From: Agapetus fuscipes
Taxonomy: Eukaryota; Arthropoda; Insecta; Trichoptera; Glossosomatidae
Direction of reading: 5' to 3'
Assembly: GCA_951799405.1 (NCBI GenBank)
Contig: OX637334.1
Coordinates: 7,688,001-7,752,000, forward strand
Length of the DNA: 64,000 nt
In this document: positions 33,565 to 44,729 of the stretch, piece after piece
How positions within the stretch are numbered: position 1 is the first letter of the stretch
Layout: every line of letters starts with the position of its first letter
Notes under the pieces: generated by a model
Databases searched by the model: none
Seen by the model: only the letters and a program-made list of their open reading frames with translations
Told to the model about the DNA's origin: nothing
Made by a program: the position numbers and the translations under genes

Positions 33565-33701
33565 TAGTATAAAACATCGCGTAAATTCCTCACTAATCCC
33601 GTATGCAGAAAAAAGGTATGAAATGTAATTCCCACTAGAGACGGTGTATCTTCCATGGAAAAATCTTTCTATTTACGTGACGTGATTTTTTATACTAGGG
33701 T
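33565..33701. mobile_element. ACCCCGAGTAT-type MITE, remnant
   Basis: TAGTATAAAACATCGCGTAAA left and ATTTACGTGACGTGATTTTT / ATACTAGGGTT right form the inverted ends. Confidence 0.6.
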
Positions 33702-33904
33702 TAGGTTACAGGTACGGAAAAGAAAATTGAGGCAGTTTTGCCTCTTTGGCGTCTAAAAAAGACACGTCTGCTGATATCGCTGGATGCGACTTAAATGAAA
33801 CGTTGAGAAACCCGTTGTTATCGGTACCACGGTCGTCAAATCCATTTTTATTGAATTCTACAAAAAAAATCTAGTGAACTTTCTTGTTATTTATTAGATT
33901 CTAT

Positions 33905-34152
33905 CTGCTATCTATGTACAATTAATAATCCAATTTGCAATTCGGATTTATTGCATGTTCACTAGCGGGCATGTCAATTTTCTCTTACACATGCTGCATG
34001 TTTACCTGCAAAAAAAAAACTGGATCTGAAATGAATATACGGCATGTGACTCTTTCCACTATTCCTTTAACCATGGGCGACAATAGTAAATTGAACCAAT
34101 TTCTACAGAATGGGTGGTAAAACTAATACCAACCTTTTAGTCGTGAAACTAA
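33905..34152 (-). mobile_element. Rep-A copy, diverged
   Basis: TTTATTGCATGTTCACTAGCG, CTCTTACACATGCTGCATGT and ACCAACCTTTTAGTCGTGAA in order. Confidence 0.7.
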
Positions 34153-34867
34153 AATTATAAAAGGTATAATTTACTATTTAAAAACAGTAATTAAAAAATG
34201 TATGATATACACATAATAACAAAAAAAAAACTAGCCACTAACATTACAGATCAATCGCCATACCATAAAATAAAATATACAACAAAGTCAAACTGTTAAA
34301 AGGAAAGGCTATCTAATTATAAAGCATTTTGTCAGTTGGTCATTTTAACCCATAGACTGTGGATATGCACAATGCAAGAAATTTATCGTCCCTTCGTGGT
34401 CTATAAAACATTGCATAAGAATGCCTCCTCTATTAATAATTTATTTGTGTTAGCACTAACATATCGTGACCTATAAACAAGGGAATTCCATGACTATCAA
34501 AAATTGTATATTTACATTGACTCATATCAAAATAATCAAAATAAAATTATGAAACAATACCGGTTTGAATTTATAAATACAGATAGTATTGAAAGTTAAA
34601 TTAATTTCTAAATATTTATCTGTTATAATTAAAACCAACTTTAAAGATATTATAAAGTAAATCAAAAATTGCCAATAAAACATTGTTACTAAATTATTTG
34701 TTTCCTCAAGATAATATACTATTTGCTTTCGTTAAATAATTTCTATTAATTTAACATTACCTACTTCTTCTAGTTACAAATATATACACAAATCCAATCG
34801 TCACAAATAGTGCAAAATCTTTTTGTGAGACCCATGTAGCCTATGGAACTTATTTGTTATCACTTGT

Positions 34868-35042
34868 TAGAGTTTGGCCTAACGCCTACTACTAGTGGTT
34901 TCCCTGTTCCCGAGGGAACACAGTAACACACTCTTATTTTTTGTGACGATTGAGTAAACCTCTCCGGTATTTCGATTTTAGGTTCCAAATACATACCTGA
35001 ACGAGAAATAGTTTCTGATACTGAGGCCAATATTTAACGCTT
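34868..35042 (-). mobile_element. SINE1 body, diverged
   Basis: GAGTAAACCTCTCCGGTATTT and CTGAACGAGAAATAGTTTCTG are recognisable. Confidence 0.6.
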
Positions 35043-35252
35043 ACAGTATATCCACTTCTTATTTTTCTTTATTTTCTCAACAGTTTTCCATTTATTTCAT
35101 AATATTGAATTCTTCTAATATTCTTACGCCTGTTTTATAAGCTTAGTTCCTTCATATTACCAAAATATGCACATGTTTTATGCATATTCAAGGTAATATA
35201 CAATTTCACATAAATCCCAAATCTAATTCTCAATTAATTGCCATGGCTTTTG

Positions 35253-35297
35253 ATTGGTTGAATTGGTTTGCAAATGATAATGCAAAATTGTATAAAA
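35253..35297 (+). promoter_or_regulatory. Core-promoter-like cluster with octamer and TATA
   Basis: ATTGG boxes (35253, 35262), TTTGCAAAT (35267-35275), a second ATGCAAAA, and TATAAAA (35291-35297). A start about 30 bp later would fall at the base of the 35323-35395 hairpin. Confidence 0.35.
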
Positions 35298-35322
35298 CTT
35301 TGCAAGCACACACACGCGGCTA

Positions 35323-35395
35323 GCTTCTGCTGCTGCACGATATAACTCAGTCAGTCTGGGCTCCTCATTCTGCATACGCGTCCAGCAGCAGAAGC
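35323..35395 (+). repeat. Perfect 13-bp inverted repeat with 47-nt loop
   Basis: GCTTCTGCTGCTG (35323-35335) pairs with CAGCAGCAGAAGC (35383-35395). The loop carries ACTCAGTCAGTCTGGG. The arms are CTG-repeat-like, so slippage origin is possible. Confidence 0.7.
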
Positions 35396-35891
35396 ACCGG
35401 GAGCTAAATCCGTTGTTTATATTGAAAGTAACGTAAACTATTGCAGTGGGGAATCTGTAAACCAAAAGAAAAAATCCAAAGTTGATTTTTTTTTAACAAA
35501 AAAATATTTTATATTTAAAACTATTTAATTTTTTTACATATTGTTGAGTGTTGTTGTGAATTTTAAAGTGTTTTAAAAAAAAAAAAGTTTAAAAGTCGGT
35601 GTGCTTTTTTGTTTTAAAGTGATACGTATAAAGACACATTTAGTGAAAAATTCGATACAGCATTTGCAAACCACTAAAGGTACTTACTGCTTAAAAATAT
35701 GTTGGAATATTTTTTCTTGTAAAATAAAACTGAAATAGTTACCTGCGTACACTAATATTTTTTTTCCTTATCGACAATTTTTTAAATTGTTTTTTTTTTT
35801 TATGTACAAGTTTGCATAAAAATCTAGTTCTTCTACGTATAGAAATGTCACTTTCATTTTCAAAATTTTTGAATTTACAACTTTTTCTCGG

Positions 35892-36000
35892 CGAGCAAAC
35901 GTCAGTCTTGTGTGGGACTGCTATCCTTAGCAACACGGCCGAGTGAAAGAACAATTATGTGTACGTCAATCCACGTGTGGACCTCATTGTTATTGTAAAA
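35892..36000 (+). mobile_element. Rep-M copy with internal deletion
   Basis: AGCAAACGTCAGTCTTGTG, GGACTGCTATCCTTAGCAAC, then directly CGGCCGAGTG and CACGTGTGGACCTCATTG. Confidence 0.7.
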
Positions 36001-36597
36001 AAAACACAAATATCTGCTTAATTTTTTTATGCGGTATATTGTGTTTATTTATTATCACTAGATATTTTTGTTTCTGTTCTAACAAAACAAATTCCAAAAT
36101 AGTTATTTTGAGATAATTGTCTTTGAAGTCATAGGTAACTTTGAGCTGGTCAGTCATTGGTTATGTCTGAAATATTCTGCAAGAAGAGGTGCCTGTAAAA
36201 AGAGGGTACACTTGTTAGTATTTACATTTATTTTATCTTAAGAAAATATAAAAATAACTATTACTTTAGCCTTTATTTCAACGAAAAGGTTTGAATTTGT
36301 ATCTTTAAAGTTAGTGAATTGAAAAAAAAAATTTTTTTTGTATATTCGAAGAATCATTGATAAAAAATAAAATCGGGTATTCTGAGATTTATTTTTGGGA
36401 TTTAAATGATGGAAGTTTTAATGTAACTCATTTATTATGTCTACAGCTGGCATCATTTCTTATCTACTTTCTGTCTCTTTTGTTTTTATTTACAAATGCG
36501 AATCAAAACAAACAATTAATTATATATTTTAACCTTCTCTTAGTTCTTAATATTTATTTGCTTAAGATATTTGGTACAGTTGTAAAAGTTATTTGGT

Positions 36598-36830
36598 TTA
36601 TAGGTTGGTATGAGACCGACTACTCATACTGTAAAAAAATATTCACTTTACCAATCTCACCCCTGTTTCAGGGAATTTGGGCATGAGTTGCAGGGTTGTG
36701 TTCATTATAGATTTGGTTTTTAATTTGCAAGTACAAATGCGGCAATTTACATGTGCCTGCTTGTGGGCATTCATTAAATGTGAGCTTTATGTGTCAATAT
36801 ATCTTTACAACTTAGATTGTAGATTATTAT
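36598..36830 (+). mobile_element. Rep-A copy
   Basis: TATAGGTTGGTATGAGACCG start, CACCCCTGTTTCAGGGAA centre, TTTACAACTTAGATTGTAGA end. Confidence 0.8.
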
Positions 36831-37028
36831 AGACATATTCATAATGTCTATACTCCAAGTATACACATTCGTATGTTTACTTTCAAGCGTGTGAAAATGT
36901 ATGGTATTCAAAATATTTAACGGCATTTTGCAATGCCAGAAATTCAATGAGAAAGCAAAGCCGATGCACTTAGCCAGATTAAAGTCCCATCATATCATCA
37001 GTAACTTAATTATGTCTGTCTGTTATTA

Positions 37029-37218
37029 TGACAGGTCTGTTGTCTAGTGGTTCACGGTACGGAAATGTAAACGGAAGATTGAGAGTTCGTTTCGCGGTGG
37101 AGTAAAAAAAGAATCTATTTGCTGGGTTGAAAAAATCATTTACCTTTGCACCAGTCTCCATGGCCATCCAGCCTTACAGCAAGTAGGTCTTGCTTAAGAA
37201 TTGGCAATTTCCATTGTG
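37029..37218 (+). mobile_element. SINE2 copy, diverged
   Basis: CAGGTCTGTTGTCTAGTGG head, CTGGGTTGAAAAAATCATTT body and TCTTGCTTAAGAATTGGCA. Tail truncated. Confidence 0.7.
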
Positions 37219-37254
37219 AAATTTCAACTACACTACGACTTATGTCTAGTTTAT

Positions 37255-37500
37255 GTAAAATAATCTATAATGTTAGTTGCAAAGATATATTGACAGTTAA
37301 GGCGTATACTCAATGCAAGCCTTTGGCAGACACGTGTTAGATCGCGATTACACATGCCGCATGTGCATTTACAAAAAACAAAAACAAAAACACATAAACA
37401 TAAACCTTGCAACTCCTGCTGCTATACCCTGAAACCATGCAAAATAGAACCAAGATTTTACAGCATGGGGCAGCCTAATACCAATTTACTATTCAAGGAA
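37255..37500 (-). mobile_element. Rep-A copy, diverged
   Basis: AATCTATAATGTTAGTTGC, CACGTGTTAGATCGCGATTAC and AATTTACTATTCAAGGAAC in order. Confidence 0.7.
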
Positions 37501-37627
37501 CATCCCTATTTCACTGTTAAAACTCCTGAAAGTTTTAAAAGCGCAATGCTTCATACATTAAAAAAACCAGGGTCATGATTCCTATTGATCCTACTGCCAT
37601 TGTGCAAGTCAAATATAATTAGTGGAT

Positions 37628-37722
37628 TTTGTAAGCGCGAACTACACGTGTTTGTTTGTGGGCATGCATTTGATATGAGCTTTAAATGTTAATATATCTT
37701 TGCAACTTAGATTAAAGATGGG
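37628..37722 (+). mobile_element. Rep-A 3' third
   Basis: GTAAGCGCGAACTACACGTG to TTTGCAACTTAGATTAAAG. 5'-truncated. Confidence 0.75.
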
Positions 37723-38034
37723 GGATTTGAATTAGCATTTAGTCATTTTATACATTTATTGTTTTCGTTTAAATTTTAACCTTTTTTTAAAGGCTTGCTT
37801 TATCCCTGTTTTTAAGGTAAACCTATTTGATTTCCCTCAGATTTGTTCTCATTTTTTTCACTGCTAAGATATCTAACTGACATCTCCTTGAAAGCTCTCG
37901 AGCCCCTCTTCATCTGAGTGATTTGTCTCGACACCTTTCTTGAGACTATTATTTTGTCTCAATTTACCATTAAGTTAAAAAAATTATCTCTAGTAGGTAT
38001 AATATTCATAATATTCTAAAGGTAGTGTCCTGAT

Positions 38035-38710
38035 GTGACATACCATCTGTCTGTTTGCTGCCATCCTCTTGCAAATAGGACGAGACATCCATGAGCCACT
38101 TCCTGAGCCAAATCCTGGAAGTATAAAGTTCTTGGGTAGCTTCTAGTTCGTTTTCCTTTGACTTTTTATCCAAAAATGTCAATAAAAGTGCTATGTCGAG
38201 TAAGTGTCCTATAAGTTGGATAACCCTCTTCAAACTGTGGCTTATAAGCTCTCTTCTTTATTTTACTTCCTGCAGCACCTGTTCGTTTAACCCATATTTC
38301 TTTCATCCCCTTGATATCTTGGTCATCTTGCTCTAAATTCATACCTCGAAGTTATCTAGGCAGGTCGTTTCGTATTTCTGAATGGTCGCAGCCAGACAAT
38401 CAAAAGCTCCATACCAAAGATTTCATGAATCCTCTTCTTATTTTCAAGTTCAAGTGCGTATTGTTCTAAAGATTATTTGATGCATTTTATGAGATTAAAA
38501 TGACATGAAGAAGCTTATAATCGTATTTTATGGGTTCTATTTGTACGATGAAATGTTTTAGTCAATGAAACTTAGCAGAACGCAATGGCTGGGGAACGTC
38601 AACATAATAGGACCGTATCCCCTCAGTCGCTTTCTTATTCCTGGATGGTCCAGCATTCACAGCCATACAACAAAATGCTCTAAAGAAAAGCTTTACTGAA
38701 ACATTTTCTT
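38035..38710 (-). mobile_element. Unidentified repeat shared with 4755-5100
   Basis: AAATCCTGGAAGTAT (about 38112) and the ACAAAATGCTCTAAAGAAAAG block (about 38668) recur in the same order at 4808 and 5054. A minus-strand frame of 75 codons covers 38006-38233, but I do not recognise it. Probably an old retroelement piece. Confidence 0.4.
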
Positions 38711-38725
38711 GCATTAACTTAGAAG

Positions 38726-39005
38726 GGATGAAACAGTTGATCTAATTCCGATGGTTATAATGAGAGTGTCTTTTTTTTACACCTTTTCTTTTCAAATTTG
38801 ACGTCATGTTGTAAAGGGATGTTTCTAACATAATATTGTACCCCTATGGTATTGACCCTCTTGACTATAACGCTGACAAAATAATGAGGTACAAAGGATG
38901 AAACAGCGGATGTAATTCTAATGATTATCATTAATGTGTTTTTTTAATATATCGTCTATTCCAATTTCACGTCATGTTATGGACTATAGAGGGATGTTGC
39001 TAACA
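38726..39005 (+). repeat. Local direct duplication upstream of the HCN exon acceptor
   Basis: Segment 38726-38830 and segment 38896-39005 are diverged copies in the same order: GGATGAAACAG, a TAATTC block, a T-run, a CAA.TTT.ACGTCATGTT block, GGGATGTT and CTAACA. The offset is 170 bp. The second copy carries the functional branch-point region of the HCN exon; the first keeps CTAACA but has no matching TTTCAG after it. Confidence 0.7.
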
Positions 39006-39023
39006 CTACGCTGTGTGTTTCAG
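38996..39023 (+). promoter_or_regulatory. 3' splice site of the HCN exon (branch point and acceptor)
   Basis: A GCTAAC branch-point match (likely branch A at 39003) lies 20 nt before the AG at 39022-39023. The pyrimidine tract is short and interrupted by G (CTGTGTGTTTCAG). The exon then starts with G in phase 2. This is read directly from sequence; the branch position is inferred from the CTAAC consensus. Confidence 0.75.
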
Positions 39024-39524
39024 GGGCGGCACTGGCGGGGGCGGCAGCTGCGGGGGTGGAGTTGCTGGGGGCGGGGGCGGCAGCGGCGGGGCGGGGGAAG
39101 GAGGGGCGGCGCACTCGGACGAGCACCTTCCTCAGTCGGCGGGCGGCTGCGGCAGCGTGCGGGTGTCCCTTGACAACACCGCCACCTGCTGCACGGACAG
39201 CCTGGTCACCGCGCTCGATGACGAGGCTCTGCTGCTAGGCTGCGAGCCCGACATGGCGACCGGTGCGATGCGAGGCTCGGGGAAGGTGCACTTCGACGAG
39301 GTGTCTCTGTATGGGACGCCCGTGGAGGGGGCGCCGCCCCCGCCCCACACGCCTCCCGACCCCGCCAAGCAAGGCTTCTTGAGGAACCAGCTGCAGGCGC
39401 TCTTTCAGCCCACGGACAACAAGCTGGCGATGAAGCTGTTCGGCTCTAAGAAGGCGCTCATGAAGGAGCGCATCCGGCAGAAGGCGGCGGGCCACTGGGT
39501 CATACATCCCTGCAGCAGCTTCAG
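39024..39524 (+). CDS. Ih: Internal exon of HCN/Ih channel: N-terminal cytoplasmic region and HCN domain
   Basis: This exon encodes 167 codons of a hyperpolarization-activated cyclic-nucleotide-gated cation channel, a plasma-membrane pacemaker (Ih) channel. Exon residues 1-27 are almost all Gly. Residues 28-80 are mixed and Cys/Asp-containing. Residues 87-98 include KVHFDEVSLYGTP, a motif I associate with insect Ih proteins. Residues 104-113 are proline-rich (PPPPHTPPDP), and residues 117-167 are the HCN domain, with NKLAMKLFGSKKA, ERIRQKAAGHW and VIHPCSSFR. The reading stops just before the FYWDL that opens S1 in the family. The acceptor is TTTCAG|G at 39023/39024 and the donor is TTCAG|GTCAGA at 39524/39525. 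Both boundaries are phase 2. An in-frame TAA at 39001 with no ATG between it and the exon means the frame is entered by splicing; an in-frame ATG at 39253 could serve a shorter isoform. GC content is far above the surroundings. Family assignment is firm, the symbol is by orthology, and the exact N-terminal length is uncertain. Confidence 0.9.
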
Positions 39525-39533
39525 GTCAGACTA
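39525..39533 (+). promoter_or_regulatory. 5' splice site of the HCN exon
   Basis: The donor AG|GTCAGA splits the Arg codon of SSFR after two bases, where the family continues with FYWDL. Read-through reaches a TAA at once (39532-39534), so the coding frame must end here. Confidence 0.8.
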
Positions 39534-39622
39534 ATCACACGCACCTAACGTAACCTGTAGCGCACAATTAATGTATCGAGATATTCCGATTGAGTCAGGA
39601 AGTAGTTTAAAATTATTGTTTT

Positions 39623-39708
39623 TCAGCGGGAAAACATCGCTTGTCCATATAGCTAGGGTACTTAGAAATAGAGTCCTTAGCAACCAATAACAAAATAAAT
39701 AGTACTTA
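39623..39708 (+). mobile_element. Rep-M partial copy 100 bp downstream of the HCN exon
   Basis: AGTCCTTAGCAACCAATAAC and AAAATAAATAGT only. Confidence 0.5.
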
Positions 39709-39709
39709 G

Positions 39710-41985
39710 GCATTAATACCTATTCAAAATATTGTGAAAATAAAAACTATGTTTTGTATGACAAAAATGTCTTTAAATAATATTTTAAATGAATTTGCAA
39801 ACTGTAAGAAATTTAAAATATACTAGTGAGATGATCGCCTGAAAACCAAAAACGTTTGTAATTTTTTGCATTAAAAAATAGTGAAAATGAACAGCGAAGA
39901 ACCGGTTTTTCTTATATTTCTTTGAAAAAAGTTTAAAATGAATTTTCAGTGTTAACACATAAACTATTAAAAATACAAACACAAGTTAGCTTACTCGCTA
40001 GCAACCTGGCTTGGTGACGTTAATAATATTTAATTAACATGAACTGCTAGTAATGAAAATTAATATTTTAATCTCAGCCCCCCACAGGTGAAAAGCAGTC
40101 ATTGTGTTTATTTAGTTTTTGTGCCACTCAAAATATGCTTTTAGTTTTACTAAGGTGCTTATAAGCATCAAAAGACTTTCTTCATTTTTTTTTTCGGGAA
40201 ACCCAAGTACATAAAATAGCACTGAAAACCATTTATTATTTTGTTTTCATAGCACACCAACTTTTTACATGTGTCGTAAAAAAAAACCTGAATTTCCAGG
40301 ACATTTTGGTTGTTGCGAACATATTTCACATTTGTAAAATAAATCCTAAAATGCTGTCCTTAATTTCAGGAAACTTTTGTGTACTTTGGTTTTATCCTGA
40401 GTAACTCATACGAAGAGATGAAAAATTATAGCGCCAAAAATCTGCTCGAAAATTGAACATAAAACATATTTATGAAATTGCCAAAAATGTCTTATGAACA
40501 TACGTACATATGGAATTGTTTGAAAGTTACAGTGATATTTTTAAAATACGTAAAAGTGACTTACAAAAATGTGTAAAAAATGCTCAAGAAAGGATTTTCA
40601 AAGAAATGTGTGAATACAAAATAATGAAGATTTCTTAAGCTGCTTATTTGGAGTTCTAAATATTTTTATTGAAAAAGTACATAAGTTGCAAATGGATATA
40701 AAAATGTTTCAAAAAGTAAATTTGAATTGTACAATAAATTACATAAAATATTGTTACCAAGTACCTTATATATTTTTTGTTTTCCTTCTTAGAAAATACA
40801 CCAATAAAAAATTGTACAAAACAGAACATAAAATTATATCATGATACACGTGAGAAAAACAAAGTTTTTATTCTTTATTGTTGCAATTTTTTATCAATTT
40901 ATTTTCTAAATGCTATTAATTATTAAGAATAAAATAGTGAAAAAATTATACCTTATAAATAAGTCAAGATAAAATTATAATTTCAGTGCGATCGGTAATA
41001 ATTAAAAATAAAAAGTTTGTAATTAATTTAACACTTAACGTAATAAAAACTTATATTTTTTCTTGCTCCCCATTTTTTTGAAACAATAAAATTAAATAAT
41101 AATTTTTCAAAATATCAATACATTTGAAACTCAAAAAATATTGCATCTTACACATTTAAGAATATTTCTCCTACTTCAATTTTTTTATTGCATTTTAGTT
41201 TTAAACTTAAAAATCAAAAGGTCAAAGTTAGTGGGTCGCTTTTACCACTAGGTCAATACCATACATAGAAGTAAACACATAAGAGTATCTAGGTTTATCG
41301 ACTTTTTTATAGAACCTTATAGAAAATAAATATTGTTTCTGATACGTATTATGTTCATAAAAAAAGGTAACAAAAACAGTACAATAAATTAGACATGTAT
41401 TCTTTATTTTTGTGGAATGTCTGAATATTTTATTTTTTCTACAAATGAAAAAATATTTCATTTGTTGTTAAAAAATATCCTAAATACCGGAATTCAGCAA
41501 TTTATTCTTAGAAAATAATGCAATTTATCTGTATTTACATATGGATAGAACAATAATTTATTATCGTCGTAATTTTATTTAAAAAATAGTACAACTACAT
41601 GCTAACAATGAAATTGGAAATTCAATAAGCAAGATTCTTGGGAATTTTGAATTTGGTTGAAAAAAATTGCAAAAAAAGAAAAAGAAAATTCACTTCTTTT
41701 ATACCATAAAATAAGAATCGTTTATAATAATCATTCGACCGTCATCAGGTACATACATATTTAACTCATTTGATTTTGTCTGTTTCTAAATTTTATTTAA
41801 AATTGGATTAAATTTGACGTTTACTTTTGACAAGCAATGCAGGGGCGAAATCAGGAAATAATAAATATTTTCAATACTAAAAGTGGTGAGCTGACACTAA
41901 CATATTGACTTGTAAACATCCAATTCTTTAAAAAAATCCTTATAGCATCACATGTGAAAACATTTTTCTTTCTATTAAACTATCT
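39710..41985. other. Very AT-rich stretch with nothing recognised
   Basis: About 2.3 kb downstream of the HCN exon with no copies of the repeat families common elsewhere, except a CATCAGGTAC word near 41744 resembling a broken hammerhead element. Confidence 0.5.
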
Positions 41986-41988
41986 TTC

Positions 41989-42268
41989 AACCGGTCCGTA
42001 GTCTAGTGGTAAGCGCTTCGGACTCGTAAATGAAAGGTCGAGAGTGTGAATCCCGGCGGAACACAAAAATATACCATTTACATTTTCAAATATGATCTTC
42101 GCTGGGCTGAAAAATGCATATACCTTTACCAAAGACCGGTCACCAAAAGTTCGTCAGCTTTACAGCAAATCGGTCTTGCTTGAGAAATGGTAAACGACCA
42201 AGCTCGCAGAGTGATCTTAAGGTGTGATTCATACAAAAACAGCACTCACCAAATAAATCATCTTATTT
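41989..42268 (+). mobile_element. SINE2 full copy
   Basis: CAACCGGTCCGTAGTCTAGTG head, TGAATCCCGGCGGAACAC, body, and a tail ending AACAGCACTCACCAAATAAAT. Confidence 0.85.
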
Positions 42269-42414
42269 TTATAATTTTTATTATCTTTCTAGTTAGTTTT
42301 CATTTGTTCCTTTACCAATGATCTTTCTCAACTCATTCTTTTTTACCTAAATCCTATGCGGTTTTCTCCTTACCATCCCGTCAATCAACACGATGATTCA
42401 TAGTATGAACATTT

Positions 42415-42657
42415 TGTGTGCGGATCACTCATAATTCCACAATCATGACTGGTCCGTGATCATGACTGGTCGATGATTATGACTGGGCCACCACTCAGTC
42501 TATAAATACGGCCTGCTTGTTTACAGCCAGACATTTCAAGAATCTCAATCGATTCACGCCTTTCAACAACGTTCAATACTCAATCACACTATTTTTAACA
42601 TAACTCATAATAATGCAATGTTTCTGTATATTTCTGGATTCCATTTTGCGTTCTACA
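42415..42657 (+). promoter_or_regulatory. TATA promoter-like segment, possible LTR
   Basis: CAGTCTATAAATACGGCC (TATA at about 42500) is preceded by three ATCATGACTGG-type repeats at about 15-18 bp spacing. The segment can be framed as TGTG...CTACA, but the flanks do not match. Confidence 0.35.
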
Positions 42658-42667
42658 ATAATCGATA

Positions 42668-43190
42668 ATAATCTAAGTTGCAAAAGTATATGAACATTTA
42701 AAATTCATAATAAGTTCCTTGACTTATGGGTTGGTAGGTATGTGGCTGACCAACCATGCTGCAGGAAATGGTTCACTTTACCAATGTCACCCCTGTTTCA
42801 GGGAAGGTCGGCAAGAGTTGCAGGGTGTATGTTCATTTAAGATTTGCGTTTTTATGTTGTAGGTAGTAGGTACACATGCGGCATGTACAAGCGCGAACTT
42901 ATACGGGTGCTTGTGAAAATGCATATAATGTGAAACCCCAATGTTACATATTTTTGCAACTTAGATTAGATTAGATTAATTTAATGCATGCCTCACAAGC
43001 AAACACGTAAAATTAAGCGTTTACATAATTATGCTGCATTTGTATTTACAAATTAAACCAAACCGCACATGAATATAAACCTTGCAACTCCTACCGTTCT
43101 TCCCTGAAACCGGTGTGGCATTGGCAAAAGTGAACATTTTTTTATAGTATAAGTGGTCAGCATCGTACTTACTTATTAGTCAAGGATAAA
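42668..43190. mobile_element. Cluster of three Rep-A copies
   Basis: A minus-strand 3' end (42668-42712) is followed by a full + copy (42715-42980), which meets a minus-strand copy (42970-43190) tail to tail, the two sharing a GATTAGATTAGATTA junction. A tail-to-tail pair can form a long RNA hairpin. Confidence 0.8.
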
Positions 43191-43194
43191 AACA

Positions 43195-44230
43195 CATTTT
43201 CACCATAATATTTGGTTGTTGGTCCACTCTATGGCAGGATTGTTAAAATGCTGGACGATAGAACAATGACCAACCATATAAGCATATTTTAGCTTTAAAA
43301 TTGTTTTTCGCGATTTGAACTACACTCTTTCTTTGCTGATATGAAAACAATAATATTTAACAGTATTGTTTTTACTTTGAAAAAACTGAAAGAACAAGTG
43401 TTACGTCTTATCTAAAACGCCTACCTACGTTTTTTGCAAAAGTAATGGTTTTTAATTATGTAGGGAAAACTATAACAAGGCGCTTCCATAAATTATGAAA
43501 AAATTACTAGGTATTGGCATACATAGTCATATACTTTTCTTATAAAAAATACCTACATAAAAAAACTTTAAAATTTTCTTAAAATCAAAATAAAAGTGAA
43601 TCATTTTGACGATTTTTTTAAAAATAAATTATTTTATCACTGTATCACTTATACGAATTGGTGTAAATAATAAACTGTTTGTTTGTTATTAAATCGACAT
43701 CAAACTTCATTAGAACTATTCCATGTATATATTACATGTTTCTTGAAATTTTATTAAAATTGATTGAGCTGCTTGCATAAATACATACATGCATCCAATT
43801 TTAGACTTTAGATTCTTTAGAAGGTTTTGCCCATTTTTTAAATTCTTTTTTTTAATATCTTAGTCCATCCCAGTTTTCAGTCATGTTTTCATGATATAAT
43901 GAGAAAAATAATATTTGTTACGTAGTCGATACGTTGGCTCCGAAACTGTATGCTCTAAGTAGCATGGCATTTGTCATTTCTGATGTTTTTTTTAAGACAA
44001 AAAGTGACCTCGAGAACTCAACGACTGCTCCATACTTACGAATAAATTCCAACGGCCAACTGCCAAACTGAAGTAACTGTGTTTTTCGTAGGTTTCTGTT
44101 TTATTTTTTCCAAAAAATACACAAGTCGGAGTATTTCTTTGTCATTATTTTCTTTCAAGACTTCATGTCACCTTCGTAAAATATGTTTTGAATTTTACAT
44201 AAGCATGAATGAGAAATCTTTATTATTATT
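43195..44230. other. AT-rich stretch with nothing recognised
   Basis: No recognisable repeats or frames. Confidence 0.45.
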
Positions 44231-44237
44231 GAAATTT

Positions 44238-44455
44238 AATATGAGGCTGAATTCTCATTGTAAAATTTAGGTTCACTTTTACCAATTCCAAACCTGTTTT
44301 AAGGAGTAGTTGCAGGGTTGATGTTAATTTTAAGTTTATTTTATTTTATAAGAGCACATGCAGTAAATTTAAGCGCGAACTTTTATTTGATGACTGTAGG
44401 CATGCATTTAATATGAATATTTATCGTTTATATATCTCTGCACCTTATAGAAAAT
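44238..44455 (+). mobile_element. Rep-A copy, diverged
   Basis: AATATGAGGCTGAATTCTC, TTTAAGCGCGAACTTTTATT and TATATCTCTGCACCTTATAG in order. Confidence 0.7.
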
Positions 44456-44729
44456 AGCTTCTTAAACGTCAAATGCCTAATTTTATTGCTAAATATAAAT
44501 TTGCGCCAAAAGCTTTTTTAAGGAAAAATACTCAATTTTAAGGAAGAAAACCAGATAATTTTTCGTATACAAAATATACAGTTTCTTGAGTAAAAATGGC
44601 TGTATTTTTAAGGAAAGAAGTACAGATTTTAATTGAAAACATACCGTATGTAGGAAAGAAAGACTATTTTTTATTTGAAATCTTCATATAAAATTATTCA
44701 AAACTACAAACTGCATAATTCTCAGTTAC

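Larger units (their letters stand above)
1..39023 (+). other. Probable upstream intron sequence of the HCN gene (repeat-rich)
   Basis: No other HCN coding exon could be recognised upstream. The stretch is AT-rich and filled by the retroelement, SINE and MITE remnants listed separately. The GC-rich islands at 5335-5500 and 7560-7760 are the only places that look unlike intron and could hold a first exon. Intron status is inferred from the phase-2 acceptor at 39023, and the true start may lie outside the window. Confidence 0.5.

Noticed and set aside
33690..33712. Telomeric TTAGG repeat
   Set aside because: GGGTTAGGTTA is only two units long and overlaps a MITE end.
36357..36686. 109-codon + frame
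   Set aside because: The first part is low-complexity AT-rich sequence and the last part runs into a Rep-A copy. No recognisable protein.
38006..38233. 75-codon minus frame as a host gene
   Set aside because: It lies in sequence repeated at 4755-5100, so a mobile-element origin is more likely. I could not identify the family.
39056..39507. Other frames over the HCN exon (39056-39238 +, 39132-39368 -, 39235-39507 -)
   Set aside because: GC-rich shadows of the HCN reading frame, with no family resemblance and no splice support.
41735..41755. Hammerhead ribozyme
   Set aside because: CCTGATGA is present on the minus strand, but stem II and the GAAA core are missing.
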